Source: Sphingomonadaceae bacterium
GTDB lineage: Bacteria; Pseudomonadota; Alphaproteobacteria; Sphingomonadales; Sphingomonadaceae
DNA length: 64,000 nucleotides
Assembly (NCBI GenBank): GCA_947451145.1
Contig: CANFXW010000002.1
Span: forward strand, 62,001 to 126,000
Direction of reading: 5' to 3'
A program made the position numbers and the translations under genes. The notes under the pieces are model-generated. The model saw only the letters and a list, made by a program, of their open reading frames with translations. It was not told the DNA's origin and did not search any database. Below are positions 24,259-33,212 of this stretch, piece after piece (the first letter of the stretch is position 1; each line of letters starts with the position of its first letter).

Positions 24259-25064
24259 GCGCCACGGGCAAGATCGGCTTTATCGGCCTTGGCAGCCAGG
24301 GTGGCCCAATGGCAGAGCGTATCGCGCTGGCCGGAATGCCGCTGGTGGTCTGGGCTCGCAGAGTCGAAGCGATGGAGCCATTCATCGCCAAAGGGGCGAG
24401 CGCGGCGGCATCAGTGGCAGAGCTTGGCGCGTCTTGCATGCAAGTCGGCGTCTGCGTGATCGACGATACGGGCGTGATCGGCATCTGTGACGAGCTGATC
24501 CCGGCAATGCAGCCGGGCAGCCGTCTGGTGATCCACTCGACCATCCTGCCCGAAACCTGCGCCGCTTTGGCAGAGCGCTGTGCTGCGCGTGGGCTAGCGT
24601 TCATCGATGCGCCCGTCAGCGGCGGCGGCCCGGCTGCTGCGGCGGGCACGCTCACTGTGATGTGCGGCGGCGAGGCGGAAGCATTCGAGGCCGCGCTTCC
24701 GGTGTTCGAGACTTTCGGCAAGATGATCGTCCTGCTCGGGCCAGCTGGTTCCGGGCAGCGGGCCAAGATCGTCAACAATTCGCTGATGGCGGCGAACATG
24801 GGGCTGGCCCATGCCGCGCTGGCTGCGGGCGAAGCGCTGGGCATGGATCGCACTGCGCTTGCCAGCCTCATCAAGGAAAGCAGCGGGCGCAGCTTCGGGT
24901 TCGAGGTCTATGCCCGCCTGCCAACGCCTGCTGCATTCGCGCACGGCGCGCCGCTCTTGGTGAAAGATGTTGGCCTGCTCAAAGCGACCCTGCCCGAAAA
25001 CGATGGCGCAGAGGCTCTGCGCCTTGCCGCCGATCCCTTCCTCTCTGCCGCGACGCGCGGCTGA
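24255..25064 (+). CDS. 3-hydroxyisobutyrate dehydrogenase-like (beta-hydroxyacid dehydrogenase) protein
   Basis: 269 residues from a GTG overlapping the previous stop. The N-terminal Rossmann motif is GFIGLGSQGGPMAERIALAG. The substrate motif FIDAPVSGGGPAAAAGTLTVMCGG and the catalytic lysine region GSGQRAKIVNNSLMAANMG fit the family. It is slightly shorter than the usual 290-300 residues. It probably oxidises a 3-hydroxy acid with NAD(P). The natural substrate is unknown. Confidence 0.85.
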   Translation: MSATGKIGFIGLGSQGGPMAERIALAGMPLVVWARRVEAMEPFIAKGASAAASVAELGASCMQVGVCVIDDTGVIGICDELIPAMQPGSRLVIHSTILPETCAALAERCAARGLAFIDAPVSGGGPAAAAGTLTVMCGGEAEAFEAALPVFETFGKMIVLLGPAGSGQRAKIVNNSLMAANMGLAHAALAAGEALGMDRTALASLIKESSGRSFGFEVYARLPTPAAFAHGAPLLVKDVGLLKATLPENDGAEALRLAADPFLSAATRG

Positions 25065-25085
25065 CCTGATACCGGAGTTTCAACC

Positions 25086-25871
25086 ATGGCCTTTACCCTC
25101 GACCAGTTCCGCCTTGATGGCAAAGTCGCGATTGTCACCGGCGCCGGCGGGCGCGGCAATTCGATCGGCGCGGCCTATGCCAAGGGTCTTTCCAACGCCG
25201 GAGCTTCGGTCGTGGTCGCCGATTTGAACGGAGAGGGCGCGCAGGCCGTAGCGGCCGAGATCGTTGCGGCGGGCGGCAAGGCTGTCGGCGTGGCGGTCGA
25301 TGTGGCTGACGAGGCCTCGACAATCGCCATGGCCGATGCCGCCAATGCTGCCTTTGGCGGGGTCGATATCCTGATCAACAACGCCGCGCTGATGGTGGAT
25401 ATCAGCTATGACAATTTCGAGACGGTCTCGATGGACGCCTGGCACAAGGCTTTTGCCGTGAACCTTGAAGGCGCGCTGCTGTGCAGCCGGGCTGTGATCC
25501 CTTCAATGCGCGCCCGCGGCGGCGGGCGGATCGTCAACCAGACCTCGGGCGGGGCATTTCCGGCCCAGGGGCTCTACGGGATCACCAAGCTGGCGCTGGT
25601 TGGCCTCACCACGAGCATCGCCCAGCAGTTCGGCAAGGACGGCATCACCTGCAATGCTATCGCGCCGGGCAATGTGACGTCAGACGCGGGCAAGATGCTG
25701 GTGCCGGATGACAGCCCGTTCATCCAGTTCCTCAACATGACCTGCGCCCTGCGCGCACGCGGCGCGCCGGATGAGCTGGTCGGCACGGCGCTGCTGCTCT
25801 GTTCGGAAGCCGGGGCATGGATCACCGGACAGACGATCCACGTCGACGGCGGCTGGGTGCTCAGGCCCTAA
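25086..25871 (+). CDS. Short-chain dehydrogenase/reductase
   Basis: 261 residues. The glycine loop VTGAGGRGNSIGAAYAKGL is longer than usual (GAGGRGNSIG), with ADLNGE after it, NNAA, a Ser/Thr site in NQTSGGAF, YGITK and AIAPGN. It is the fifth gene of the GntR-controlled operon, 21 bp after the hydroxyacid dehydrogenase, and converges on the next SDR with a 4-bp overlap. Confidence 0.87.
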   Translation: MAFTLDQFRLDGKVAIVTGAGGRGNSIGAAYAKGLSNAGASVVVADLNGEGAQAVAAEIVAAGGKAVGVAVDVADEASTIAMADAANAAFGGVDILINNAALMVDISYDNFETVSMDAWHKAFAVNLEGALLCSRAVIPSMRARGGGRIVNQTSGGAFPAQGLYGITKLALVGLTTSIAQQFGKDGITCNAIAPGNVTSDAGKMLVPDDSPFIQFLNMTCALRARGAPDELVGTALLLCSEAGAWITGQTIHVDGGWVLRP

Positions 25872-26722
25872 CGGATCACATTGGGATATTGCACGCGCGG
25901 CTCGAGCTTGTGGGTGTCGCGATAGCTGGGCGGCTGCCTGCCGCCAGCGTCGGTGATGCCGTATTTCACCGCCATCTCGGCACCGATCACGGTCTGGCCG
26001 GAAAGGCTCTCGAGCGCGGGATCGTTCCACAGCGCCCAGATCACGTGGCCGGTGAATTCGGGTGTTTCGATTCGGTCGGTGAGATAGCCCCACTTCTTCG
26101 GATCGGAATCGATGATCGCCTGCAGCCGGTCGGTCAGCAGCGCGCCCATCCAGATCGACAGCGCAGATACGCCGGTGCCCTTCAGGTCAACCGCCATATC
26201 GGCGGCCATCTTGTCCTGGCTCGCCTTGTGCGCGCCATAACCCGGGCCATAGACATAGTGCACCGCGCCTGATCCCGATGTGTTGACGATCAGGCCATTG
26301 CCCTCAGCCACCATCAGCTTTGCCGCATGCCAGCTGGCGACATAGGTGCTGCGGATGCCGACGGTGATGATGTCGGCCATGGCGAGCGACTTTTCCCAGA
26401 AATTGCCGGGAGCGTTGAGCTCGTCGTAAATGGCGGCGGCGTTGTTCACCAGAATGTCGATCCGGCCCTGTTCGGCCATGACCTGTTCGAACAGCGCGGC
26501 GACCGCAGCGTCATCGGCGGAATCGCAGCGCACCGCGATGCCCTTGCCGCCCGCAGCGGTAACGGCGGCGGCAGTTTCGCCAATCGTGCCGGAAAGCGCG
26601 TGGTCGCCCGGATTGAGTGTGCGGCCTGTCACATAGACGGTGCAGCCGTGCGCCCCCAGCGCAATGGCAATCCCGCGCCCCGCGCCGCGGCTGGCGCCCG
26701 TAACGATTGCGACTGGTGGCAT
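25868..26722 (-). CDS. Short-chain dehydrogenase/reductase, extended C-terminus
   Basis: 284 residues from the ATG at 26722 (AGGAG 8 bases upstream). Motifs: VTGASRGAGRGIAIALG, NNAA, NTSGSGAVHYVYGPGYGAHKASQD (YGAHK is the catalytic pair). The tail (PPSYRDTHKLEPRVQYPNVIR) is longer than in the other SDRs here. It resembles the DHRS1-like branch. It lies downstream of the TonB receptor on the same strand, but a terminator at 26758-26793 separates them. Confidence 0.85.
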   Translation of the reverse strand: MPPVAIVTGASRGAGRGIAIALGAHGCTVYVTGRTLNPGDHALSGTIGETAAAVTAAGGKGIAVRCDSADDAAVAALFEQVMAEQGRIDILVNNAAAIYDELNAPGNFWEKSLAMADIITVGIRSTYVASWHAAKLMVAEGNGLIVNTSGSGAVHYVYGPGYGAHKASQDKMAADMAVDLKGTGVSALSIWMGALLTDRLQAIIDSDPKKWGYLTDRIETPEFTGHVIWALWNDPALESLSGQTVIGAEMAVKYGITDAGGRQPPSYRDTHKLEPRVQYPNVIR

Positions 26723-26757
26723 GATGCGCTCCTGAACTTCGTACACGGATTTTGGTC

Positions 26758-26793
26758 AAAAAAACGGGGCACCGCCAATGACGATGCCCCGTT
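26758..26793 (-). terminator. Rho-independent terminator of the TonB receptor gene
   Basis: On the minus strand AACGGGGCA pairs with TGCCCCGTT around a 13-base loop and is followed directly by seven T residues. It lies 23 bases after the receptor's stop codon. Confidence 0.88.
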
Positions 26794-26815
26794 GCATTCA
26801 GCAATGATCAGATGA

Positions 26816-29557
26816 TCAGAACTTGAAGCTGCCACCAACCTTGAACACGCGGCCCATGGTCCAGTTGACGTAGGACAGGCCGTTGCTGCCGAGCCCGCGC
26901 TGGATCATCGTTGGTGAAACGTTGAACAGGTTGTCAACGTTCGCACGCAGCGACAGACCCTTCAGCACGCTGTCGGAGTTCTTGAAGTCATAACCGATCG
27001 CCAGATTGGTAACGGTGAAGGGGTTTACGTCTTCTTCGATACCACCAAGGCTGTTATTCTGGTCGTGATAGACGCCCGAGAAGTTCATGGTCAGCTTGGT
27101 CGAGAAGCCACCTTCGGTGCGCAGTCCCAGTGCGGATGACCAGGTAAAGCGCGGTCCGCCATGGCCCCGCTCGTCGGTTACCGCGCCACTCTGGGTGATG
27201 CGGGCACGGGTACGATAAACGGCGCTGTTGGTGAACGATACGTGGCCGATATCGGTATCGGTCTCGTAGTTCAGGTGCATGTCGAGACCTTCGACCTTGG
27301 CGTCGTTGATGTTTGAAATGCGGGTGTCGACCACCAGCGCGACGTTGGCAACAGAACCAACCTGCGTGATGACAGCCGCACCATTGCTGATCTCACCGCC
27401 AGGGCCGAACAGCTTGTTGAACAAGGCATTGCCGTTGGCCGTCAGCTCGTTGTTGTAGAAGTAGGAACCCGGGTTGGTCTGGTAGGTTGCGTTGTTGGCA
27501 GGGTTGACGCTGCCCAGCGCGTTCTTGAGGTGGATCGAGTAGAACTCGGCACCAAAGGTGAACCCGCTGAACGGTGTGGCATCAAAGCCAAGTGCCCAAC
27601 CATTCGATGTCTGCGGCTTCAGGCCGGCAGGCGAAGCGCCGGTCAAAATGACTGCAGTTGTTCCAGCTCCGTTATCCGACTTGCCTGTTGCGATATTCGG
27701 ACGGACTGTGGTGCTGAACGGAACAGCAACGCGACCAACGCCGATACCCAGCTTATCGAAGGCGGTAGGTGCGTTGTACGAGGTGCCCCAGTGGCCATAG
27801 ACCTTCAGCCACGAAGTTGGCTTCATTGTGAAGCCGATGTTGGGATTGGTCGTGCCGCCAAAGGTGTTGTAGTGGTCATAACGGACCGAACCGGCCAGAT
27901 CGAGGAAGCTGGCGACCGGCACGTGGACTTCGGTGAACACCGAATAGACGTTGCTCGTTGCACTGGCATAAGGCAGCGCATTGATCGATCCGATCTGGCC
28001 CTGGCTGATGCGGGTGCCGTCCTTGTTGCTGTCATATTCGGCACCAATAGCCGCCTTCACGTCGCCTGACGGCATCGAGAACAGCGTGCCGTCGGCTACC
28101 GCCTTGAACATCCACATTTCGTGGTTGGTTTCCTGACGGTTCGCGAAGTTCGTAACGTCGGCGATCACGGTCGCGCTTGCGGCAGCGATGTTGCCCGGTA
28201 CGATCTGGCCACCGGCGATATAGGTGTTCATCGCGGTGGTGTTGAGCCCAGGCACATTCATATAGTTGTGCGAGCGGCCATAGTGCGCAGAGGTACGAAG
28301 GCCCCAGTTGCTGCCCAGCTTGAAGGTCAGCTCAGGGCTGACGCCCCAGGTCTCGATTCCGATAGTCTGCGGCGTGTTCTTGTAGTTCGCATTGGGGCCA
28401 ACCGTGAAGCCGACGCCTTCGGGAACTGCAAACAGCTGGCCGGGATTGATCAACAATGCTGCCGGATAGGCCGCGGTCAGCGCTCCGGCGGTAGTGATGC
28501 CGCTACCAGCCGAGGTAAAGCCCAGCGGATACTGCGGAAGGCTGATGTCGCGCTTCATCCAGTAGCCGGTCATACGGAAATCGACCGAATCCGAGAATTC
28601 ATTGGTGATCGATCCGTAAACGTTGGTGCGCTTCAGACCGGGAAGATAGGTTTGCGAAACGGTCTGATCGCAGCCTGTGCCCAGTGCGGCCGGACCGGCG
28701 CCCGGAGCGGCCGGGTTGTTCGTGAAATTGCCTGCGCCGGTGCCAAAGCGGAACCAGTTGGTCACGGTTGCCTGCGGGGCGTTGCACTGGGTGCTAACCG
28801 TCTTGGCCACGCCTGCTGCGGTGTACTGTACGCCATTCCACCAGGGGGTCTGGCTGCCGATCACAGCATCACGCTGGCTGCGGCTGACCGAGATATAGGC
28901 ATTACCGGTTGACCAGGAGTGGCCGGCCGTGATCGAGCCGTCCCAGGTGTGGTAACCCTTGATCCGGTCACCAAAGCCATAGTTGCCATCCAGTTTGATG
29001 CCATCGAACTTACGCATGGTGCGGAAGTTCATCACGCCGGATACGGCGTCCGCGCCGTAAAGCGAGGAGCCGCCGTCGGTCACGATGTCGACGCCCTGCA
29101 GGACTGCAGCAGGAACGATGTCAACGTCGGGCGACGAAGCGTTTGAACCCACCGGTGTGATGCGCAGGCCGTCTACCAGGATCAGCGTCAGAGCGCCCGA
29201 GGTGGAGTTGGTCGAAGGGAAGTCGCGCAGGTTGGGGCGGACAATCGTCGAAACGGCGGTCAGGCCGCGCGGATCACCTTCAGGACGGGTGTTGAACGAA
29301 CCGACCTGCGGAATGTTGGTCAGCAGTTCGTTGGTCGAAGACGAGGCAATCTGCTCGATCGCCTTGGCGTCGACAGAAACCGTCTGCGAGCCGACGGCCT
29401 GCGTGCCGCGGATGTTGGTGCCGGTGACGACGATCGGTGCATCATCATTCTTGCTTGCTGAATCAGCGGCAGCGGCTGCTGTTTCGGCTGCATAGACGGG
29501 TGAGGCCATCGAAATAAGGCTGACGCTTGCCAGCGCAAGCTTTGTGGAAATTCGCAT
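26816..29557 (-). CDS. TonB-dependent outer-membrane receptor
   Basis: 913 residues. A Sec signal (STKLALASVSLISMASPVYA) is followed by a plug domain starting APIVVTGTNIRGTQAVGSQTVSVDAKAIEQIASSSTNELLTNIPQVGSFN and containing VDIVTDGGSSLYGADAVSGVMNF, then a large beta-barrel closing with NWTMGRVFKVGGSFKF (terminal Phe). The family takes up siderophores or, in sphingomonads, many carbohydrate and aromatic substrates. No iron-related gene is near; its location beside the SDR/ALDH operon suggests the operon's substrate. Confidence 0.92.
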   Translation of the reverse strand: MRISTKLALASVSLISMASPVYAAETAAAAADSASKNDDAPIVVTGTNIRGTQAVGSQTVSVDAKAIEQIASSSTNELLTNIPQVGSFNTRPEGDPRGLTAVSTIVRPNLRDFPSTNSTSGALTLILVDGLRITPVGSNASSPDVDIVPAAVLQGVDIVTDGGSSLYGADAVSGVMNFRTMRKFDGIKLDGNYGFGDRIKGYHTWDGSITAGHSWSTGNAYISVSRSQRDAVIGSQTPWWNGVQYTAAGVAKTVSTQCNAPQATVTNWFRFGTGAGNFTNNPAAPGAGPAALGTGCDQTVSQTYLPGLKRTNVYGSITNEFSDSVDFRMTGYWMKRDISLPQYPLGFTSAGSGITTAGALTAAYPAALLINPGQLFAVPEGVGFTVGPNANYKNTPQTIGIETWGVSPELTFKLGSNWGLRTSAHYGRSHNYMNVPGLNTTAMNTYIAGGQIVPGNIAAASATVIADVTNFANRQETNHEMWMFKAVADGTLFSMPSGDVKAAIGAEYDSNKDGTRISQGQIGSINALPYASATSNVYSVFTEVHVPVASFLDLAGSVRYDHYNTFGGTTNPNIGFTMKPTSWLKVYGHWGTSYNAPTAFDKLGIGVGRVAVPFSTTVRPNIATGKSDNGAGTTAVILTGASPAGLKPQTSNGWALGFDATPFSGFTFGAEFYSIHLKNALGSVNPANNATYQTNPGSYFYNNELTANGNALFNKLFGPGGEISNGAAVITQVGSVANVALVVDTRISNINDAKVEGLDMHLNYETDTDIGHVSFTNSAVYRTRARITQSGAVTDERGHGGPRFTWSSALGLRTEGGFSTKLTMNFSGVYHDQNNSLGGIEEDVNPFTVTNLAIGYDFKNSDSVLKGLSLRANVDNLFNVSPTMIQRGLGSNGLSYVNWTMGRVFKVGGSFKF

Positions 29558-29863
29558 TTAGTCATCCTCCCAGAGGGCCAATTTGACCCGGGCAAATGCC
29601 GGAGTGCTCCGGTCATTGCGCGTCAGACCTTACTGCAAAGATGGGCCGCGAAAAGGGGGGATGGTGCTGAACGGCTTCGCGCTGTTGCATAAGAGAGACA
29701 GGCTCATCTTGGCAAAAATGATCGCGGAATCTTGCAAGATCTGATCATTTTATCATTGATAATAAACAATAAACTGTGGGAAGCAGGAGCCCGCTGGGTG
29801 AGGGGTTATGCCTGATCCGGTTGCATTGGCCCTACATCGCCGCAGCGATTGCTGTACAACTGG
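29558..29863. promoter_or_regulatory. Upstream region of the TonB receptor (306 bp without a gene)
   Basis: It contains an AT-rich stretch at about 29710-29775. TTGGCAAAAAT (29709-29719) shares a decamer with the gntR-ALDH gap. A TGATC...GATCA inverted repeat with the palindrome CTTGCAAG at its centre spans about 29719-29747. TCCTCC on the plus strand (29566-29571) is the receptor's GGAGGA ribosome site. No ORF or RNA gene is evident. Confidence 0.35.
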
Positions 29864-30277
29864 TCAAACCAGCCCCAGTCTCGCCAGCTCTCCGGCCAGT
29901 TTTGCCGGGATCGCTTCATCGGCAATTTCGGCTTCACCCAGATCAATCGGCGCATCGGCCTCATCCAGATAGCGCCAGCCCTGATGCGCGCGCTTGGGGC
30001 GGGGGTGGACGTCGATCAGACGCGTGGCGATGACGATGTGGGTCTTGCCGCCCTCCGCCTCTTCAAAGCGCAGGATCGGGCTGCGCATCACCAGCTGGTG
30101 TTTGTATATCCAGAACAGCGAGCCGCCCGCCTCGCCATTTGCAGGAACGATTTCGGCGTGGCGTTTGGGCAGATAGCGGGTGGTCAGGAATGCCTCGTCC
30201 CCGCGCGTCGCGAACCAGCCGCGCATGTCTTCCAGCGATTGCGCGCCATAGGCAACTTTGGTCAGATGCAGCGGCAC
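29864..30277 (-). CDS. DUF1489-family protein
   Basis: 137 residues: MPLHLTKVAYGAQSLEDMRGWFATRG...FLTTRYLPKRHAEIVPANGEAGGSLFWIYKHQLVMRSPILRFEEAEGGKTHIVIATRLIDVHPRPKRAHQGWRYLDEADAPIDL. This is the alphaproteobacterial DUF1489 pattern, a short cytosolic protein of unknown role. It lies 4 bp after mgtE and is probably co-transcribed with it. Confidence 0.85.
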   Translation of the reverse strand: MPLHLTKVAYGAQSLEDMRGWFATRGDEAFLTTRYLPKRHAEIVPANGEAGGSLFWIYKHQLVMRSPILRFEEAEGGKTHIVIATRLIDVHPRPKRAHQGWRYLDEADAPIDLGEAEIADEAIPAKLAGELARLGLV

Positions 30278-30281
30278 GGCC

Positions 30282-31709
30282 CTACATCAGGAACAGGCTG
30301 GCAAGGCCAAGGAAAAAGAAGAAGCCGAAGGTATCGGTCATCGTCGTCACGAACACGGTCGAGACCACAGCGGGATCGATCTTGAGCTTTTCCAGACCGA
30401 CCGGGATCAACACACCCGAAAGCCCGGCATTCAGCGAATTGAGCAGCATCGCGGCGATCACCACGAGACTGAGTTTGACATCGTGATAGATCAGCAGGCA
30501 GCCGACTGCCATCACCAGACCCAGACCGATGCCATTGGCGCTGGCAATCCACCACTCGCGCGCGATCATCCGCCAGGTATTCGAACTGGTCAGCTGGTTG
30601 GTGGCAAGCGCCCGCACGGTTACCGCCATGGTCTGGGTCGCGGCATTGCCGCCCATGCCGGTGATGATCGGCATGATCACCGCCAGAACCACCAGCCTTT
30701 CAATCGCGCCTTGGAAATAGGCAACAACGCCGCTTGCCAGCAGGGCAGTCAGCAGGTTGATGAACAGCCACCACATGCGGCTGCGGATGGTGAGGCGCAG
30801 CGGCTCGTTGATGTCGCCATCGCCAACGCCGGACAGCGCCAGAGCGTCCTCGCCGGCTTCTTCCTGAATGATGTGGACCACGTCATCGACGGTGATCTGG
30901 CCAACCAGCCGCCCGGATTCGTCAACCACCGCGGCGGAAATCAGCGCGTATTTCTGGAAGCGGAGGGCCACCTCTTCCTGATCCATCTCGACCGGGATCA
31001 GCGTCTGGTCGCGCTTCATCACATCGGCGAGGGCAACATTGCGCGGAGTGCGCAGGATCCAGCTCAGCGCACAGGTGCCCAGCGGGTGGTGCCGGGCATC
31101 GACAATGAACACTTCCCAGAACTCGGTCGCCAGAGAGTGGTTTTCGCGCAGGTAATCGATCAGATCGCCCACGCTCATATGTTCGGGAACCGCGATGAAG
31201 TCGCGGCTCATCAAGCGGCCGGCGGACTCTTCGGGGAAGGACAGCGCGGTTTCGATTGCCGCGCGGTCTTCGGGCTCCATCTCGGCGAGGACGGCCTTCT
31301 GGTCCTCCTCGTCGAGATCCTCGATCATGGCGACGGCATCGTCGGTATCGAGCTGCTCGGCGATGTCGGCGACGATATCGGCGGGCAGCGCCTCGATCAT
31401 CAACTCGCGGACGTGATCGTTGAGCTCGGCGAAAACTTCCGGCCCCATCAGGTCGGTGATGGCGCGGGCGAATTCGGGGCGTTCGTCGCCCGGCAGCAGC
31501 TCGAACAGGTCGGCGATGTCGGCGGGGTGGAGCGGTTCGACCAGATCGTAGACCGCGTCGCGCTCGCCGTCTTCCAGCGCATCGCGCACCTTGCGGACGA
31601 ATTCGGGCTTCAGCCGGTTCTCCTCGTCGAGGCTTTCGGACTCGTGCGAATCCACCGCCAGATCGGCGGCTTCTTCCAGCAGAGTCGGATCAAATTCCTC
31701 GGGAGTCAT
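30282..31709 (-). CDS. mgtE: Magnesium transporter MgtE
   Basis: 475 residues from the ATG at 31709 (a TTG at 31727 would add six residues). Domain order: acidic N-domain of helical repeats (LHPADIADLFELLPGDERPEFARAI...), a CBS pair (LMSRDFIAVPEHMSVGDLIDYL; DVMKRDQTLIPVEMDQEEVALRFQKYALISAAVVDESGRLVGQITVDDVV), and five C-terminal helices with the signature MPIITGMGGNAATQTMAVTVRAL. It is an Mg2+-gated inner-membrane channel. Length and domains are complete. Confidence 0.95.
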   Translation of the reverse strand: MTPEEFDPTLLEEAADLAVDSHESESLDEENRLKPEFVRKVRDALEDGERDAVYDLVEPLHPADIADLFELLPGDERPEFARAITDLMGPEVFAELNDHVRELMIEALPADIVADIAEQLDTDDAVAMIEDLDEEDQKAVLAEMEPEDRAAIETALSFPEESAGRLMSRDFIAVPEHMSVGDLIDYLRENHSLATEFWEVFIVDARHHPLGTCALSWILRTPRNVALADVMKRDQTLIPVEMDQEEVALRFQKYALISAAVVDESGRLVGQITVDDVVHIIQEEAGEDALALSGVGDGDINEPLRLTIRSRMWWLFINLLTALLASGVVAYFQGAIERLVVLAVIMPIITGMGGNAATQTMAVTVRALATNQLTSSNTWRMIAREWWIASANGIGLGLVMAVGCLLIYHDVKLSLVVIAAMLLNSLNAGLSGVLIPVGLEKLKIDPAVVSTVFVTTMTDTFGFFFFLGLASLFLM

Positions 31710-31817
31710 GGGCAGCGGTCTAGGCAAGTCGAATGCAATTGCAACCGGGGCAATCGCGCAGGCGTGACTTTCTTTTTTCTGTGCCTATATCGGGCGCGAA
31801 ATTTCAGGAGAATCCCG

Positions 31818-32270
31818 ATGGCCGATGAGTTCCTTACCCTTTCGCTTAGCTCTGGCGGCGATGCCAAGATCAAGCTGCGCCCCGATCTCGCCCCCGGCCA
31901 CGTTGCCCGGATCAAGGAGCTGGTCAGCGAAGGCTTCTATGACGGCATCAAGTTCCACCGCGTGATCCCCGGCTTCATGGCGCAGGGCGGCTGCCCCAAC
32001 GGCACCGGCATGGGCGGTTCGAGCAAGCCCGACCTCAAGGCTGAATTCAACAACCAGCCGCATGTGCGCGGCGTCTGCTCGATGGCCCGCACCAGCGCGC
32101 CGCATTCTGCCAACAGCCAGTTCTTCATCTGCTTCGATGATGCCCGCTTCCTCGACAACCAGTACACCGTCTGGGGCGAAGTCGTCGAAGGCATGGAACA
32201 CGTCGACGCGCTGCCCAAGGGCGAACCCCCGCGCGAGCCGGGTTCGATCGTGAAGGCGACGCTGAGCTAA
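31818..32270 (+). CDS. Cyclophilin-type peptidyl-prolyl cis-trans isomerase
   Basis: 150 residues, AGGAG 6 bases before the ATG. Cyclophilin motifs: FYDGIKFHRVIPGFMAQGGCPNGTGMGGSSKPDLKAEF, GVCSMARTSAPHSANSQFFICFDDARFLDNQYTVWGEVVEGM. The active-site Arg (FHRV) and QFFI are present. There is no signal peptide, so it is cytosolic. It is a single gene closed by a strong terminator. Confidence 0.93.
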   Translation: MADEFLTLSLSSGGDAKIKLRPDLAPGHVARIKELVSEGFYDGIKFHRVIPGFMAQGGCPNGTGMGGSSKPDLKAEFNNQPHVRGVCSMARTSAPHSANSQFFICFDDARFLDNQYTVWGEVVEGMEHVDALPKGEPPREPGSIVKATLS

Positions 32271-32298
32271 GGCGGATCGGCTTACATAGCGAATAGGA

Positions 32299-32324
32299 AA
32301 GGGGCGGATTTTCCGCCCCTTTTT
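32299..32324 (+). terminator. Rho-independent terminator after the cyclophilin gene
   Basis: AAGGGGCGGA pairs with TCCGCCCCTT across a two-to-four base loop, followed by a T run. It lies 29 bases past the stop. Read the other way it has only a short T tract, but it could also act on the convergent LysR gene ending at 32328. Confidence 0.88.
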
Positions 32325-32327
32325 GCG

Positions 32328-33206
32328 TCAAACCCCCGCCTTCACCAGCCAATCGTGAAACAGCTTCACCGGCCGCGATTGCAGCACGCGGGGGCGGCAG
32401 ACGAACCAGTAGGAATAGGGGCTTTCCACTTCGATATCATAAAGCGCGGCGAGGCGTTTGTCGCCCGAGCGCTTGAGGTGATCGTCGTGCATGATGGCAA
32501 TGCCAAGGCCCTGCGCGGCAGCCTCGAGGATCAGCTGGCCGGAATCGAAATGGTCAATCGCGGCGGGCTCGAAATTCTTGAAGCCCATCGCGGCTTTCCA
32601 TGCCTCGAATGTTGCCGGCAGCTCGTTGTGGACGAGGAAGGTCTGGCGCGAGAGCGTTTTGACATCAGGATTGGGGCCCAACTCTGCGGCGAGCGTTGTC
32701 GAGGTGAAGGCGTGCACGAAGTTGTGATCGAGCCGCACGGCGTGCAGCGAATCGTCGGGCTTGTTGGTCAGCACGATCGCGGCATCGAGCGTATCGCCCA
32801 GTCGCACATCAAGGTGCGGGCCGGTGTCGACGTCGATGTGCAGCCGCGGGTGCAGCTTGCGCAGTTCGAGCAGGCGCGGGAACAGGCGCTGTTCAGCGAA
32901 CAGGCTGGGCACGCCAAGATGGAGGCGCAGCACGGCTCCGGTTTCGATCAGGCCTTCAACAACCTCTGCCAGTTCTTCCAGCTTGGGGCTGACCGCGTCA
33001 TAGAATGACTGGCCGTCATCGGTCAGCTTCAGCGCCTGATGCTGGCGCAGAAACAGCTTCTTGCCGAGGAAATCCTCAAGGTTCTGCAGACGCCGCGAGA
33101 GTGCCGAGGGGCTGAGCCCCAGTTCGCTCGCCGCAGCCTTGGCCGAACCGAGGCGGACGACGCGGACAAAGGCTTCCAGCGCGCGGAGGGGGGGAAGGCG
33201 GCGCAT
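32328..33206 (-). CDS. LysR-family transcriptional regulator (GcvA-like)
   Basis: 292 residues. The N-terminal helix-turn-helix is LRALEAFVRVVRLGSAKAAASELGLSPSALSRRLQNLEDFLGKKLFLRQ; the rest is a type-2 periplasmic-binding fold (VLRLHLGVPSLFAEQRLFPRLLELRKLHPRLHIDVD). The opening PPLRALEAF is like GcvA/AmpR. There is no divergent target; the upstream corC is on the same strand 6 bp away, so it may be co-transcribed. The target is unknown. Confidence 0.88.
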   Translation of the reverse strand: MRRLPPLRALEAFVRVVRLGSAKAAASELGLSPSALSRRLQNLEDFLGKKLFLRQHQALKLTDDGQSFYDAVSPKLEELAEVVEGLIETGAVLRLHLGVPSLFAEQRLFPRLLELRKLHPRLHIDVDTGPHLDVRLGDTLDAAIVLTNKPDDSLHAVRLDHNFVHAFTSTTLAAELGPNPDVKTLSRQTFLVHNELPATFEAWKAAMGFKNFEPAAIDHFDSGQLILEAAAQGLGIAIMHDDHLKRSGDKRLAALYDIEVESPYSYWFVCRPRVLQSRPVKLFHDWLVKAGV

Positions 33207-33212
33207 CAGGTT

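Noticed and set aside
30258..31817. Long plus-strand open frame covering mgtE and joining the cyclophilin frame
   Set aside because: The His/Gln-rich translation is antisense to MgtE. Only the part from the ATG at 31818 with AGGAG is the cyclophilin.
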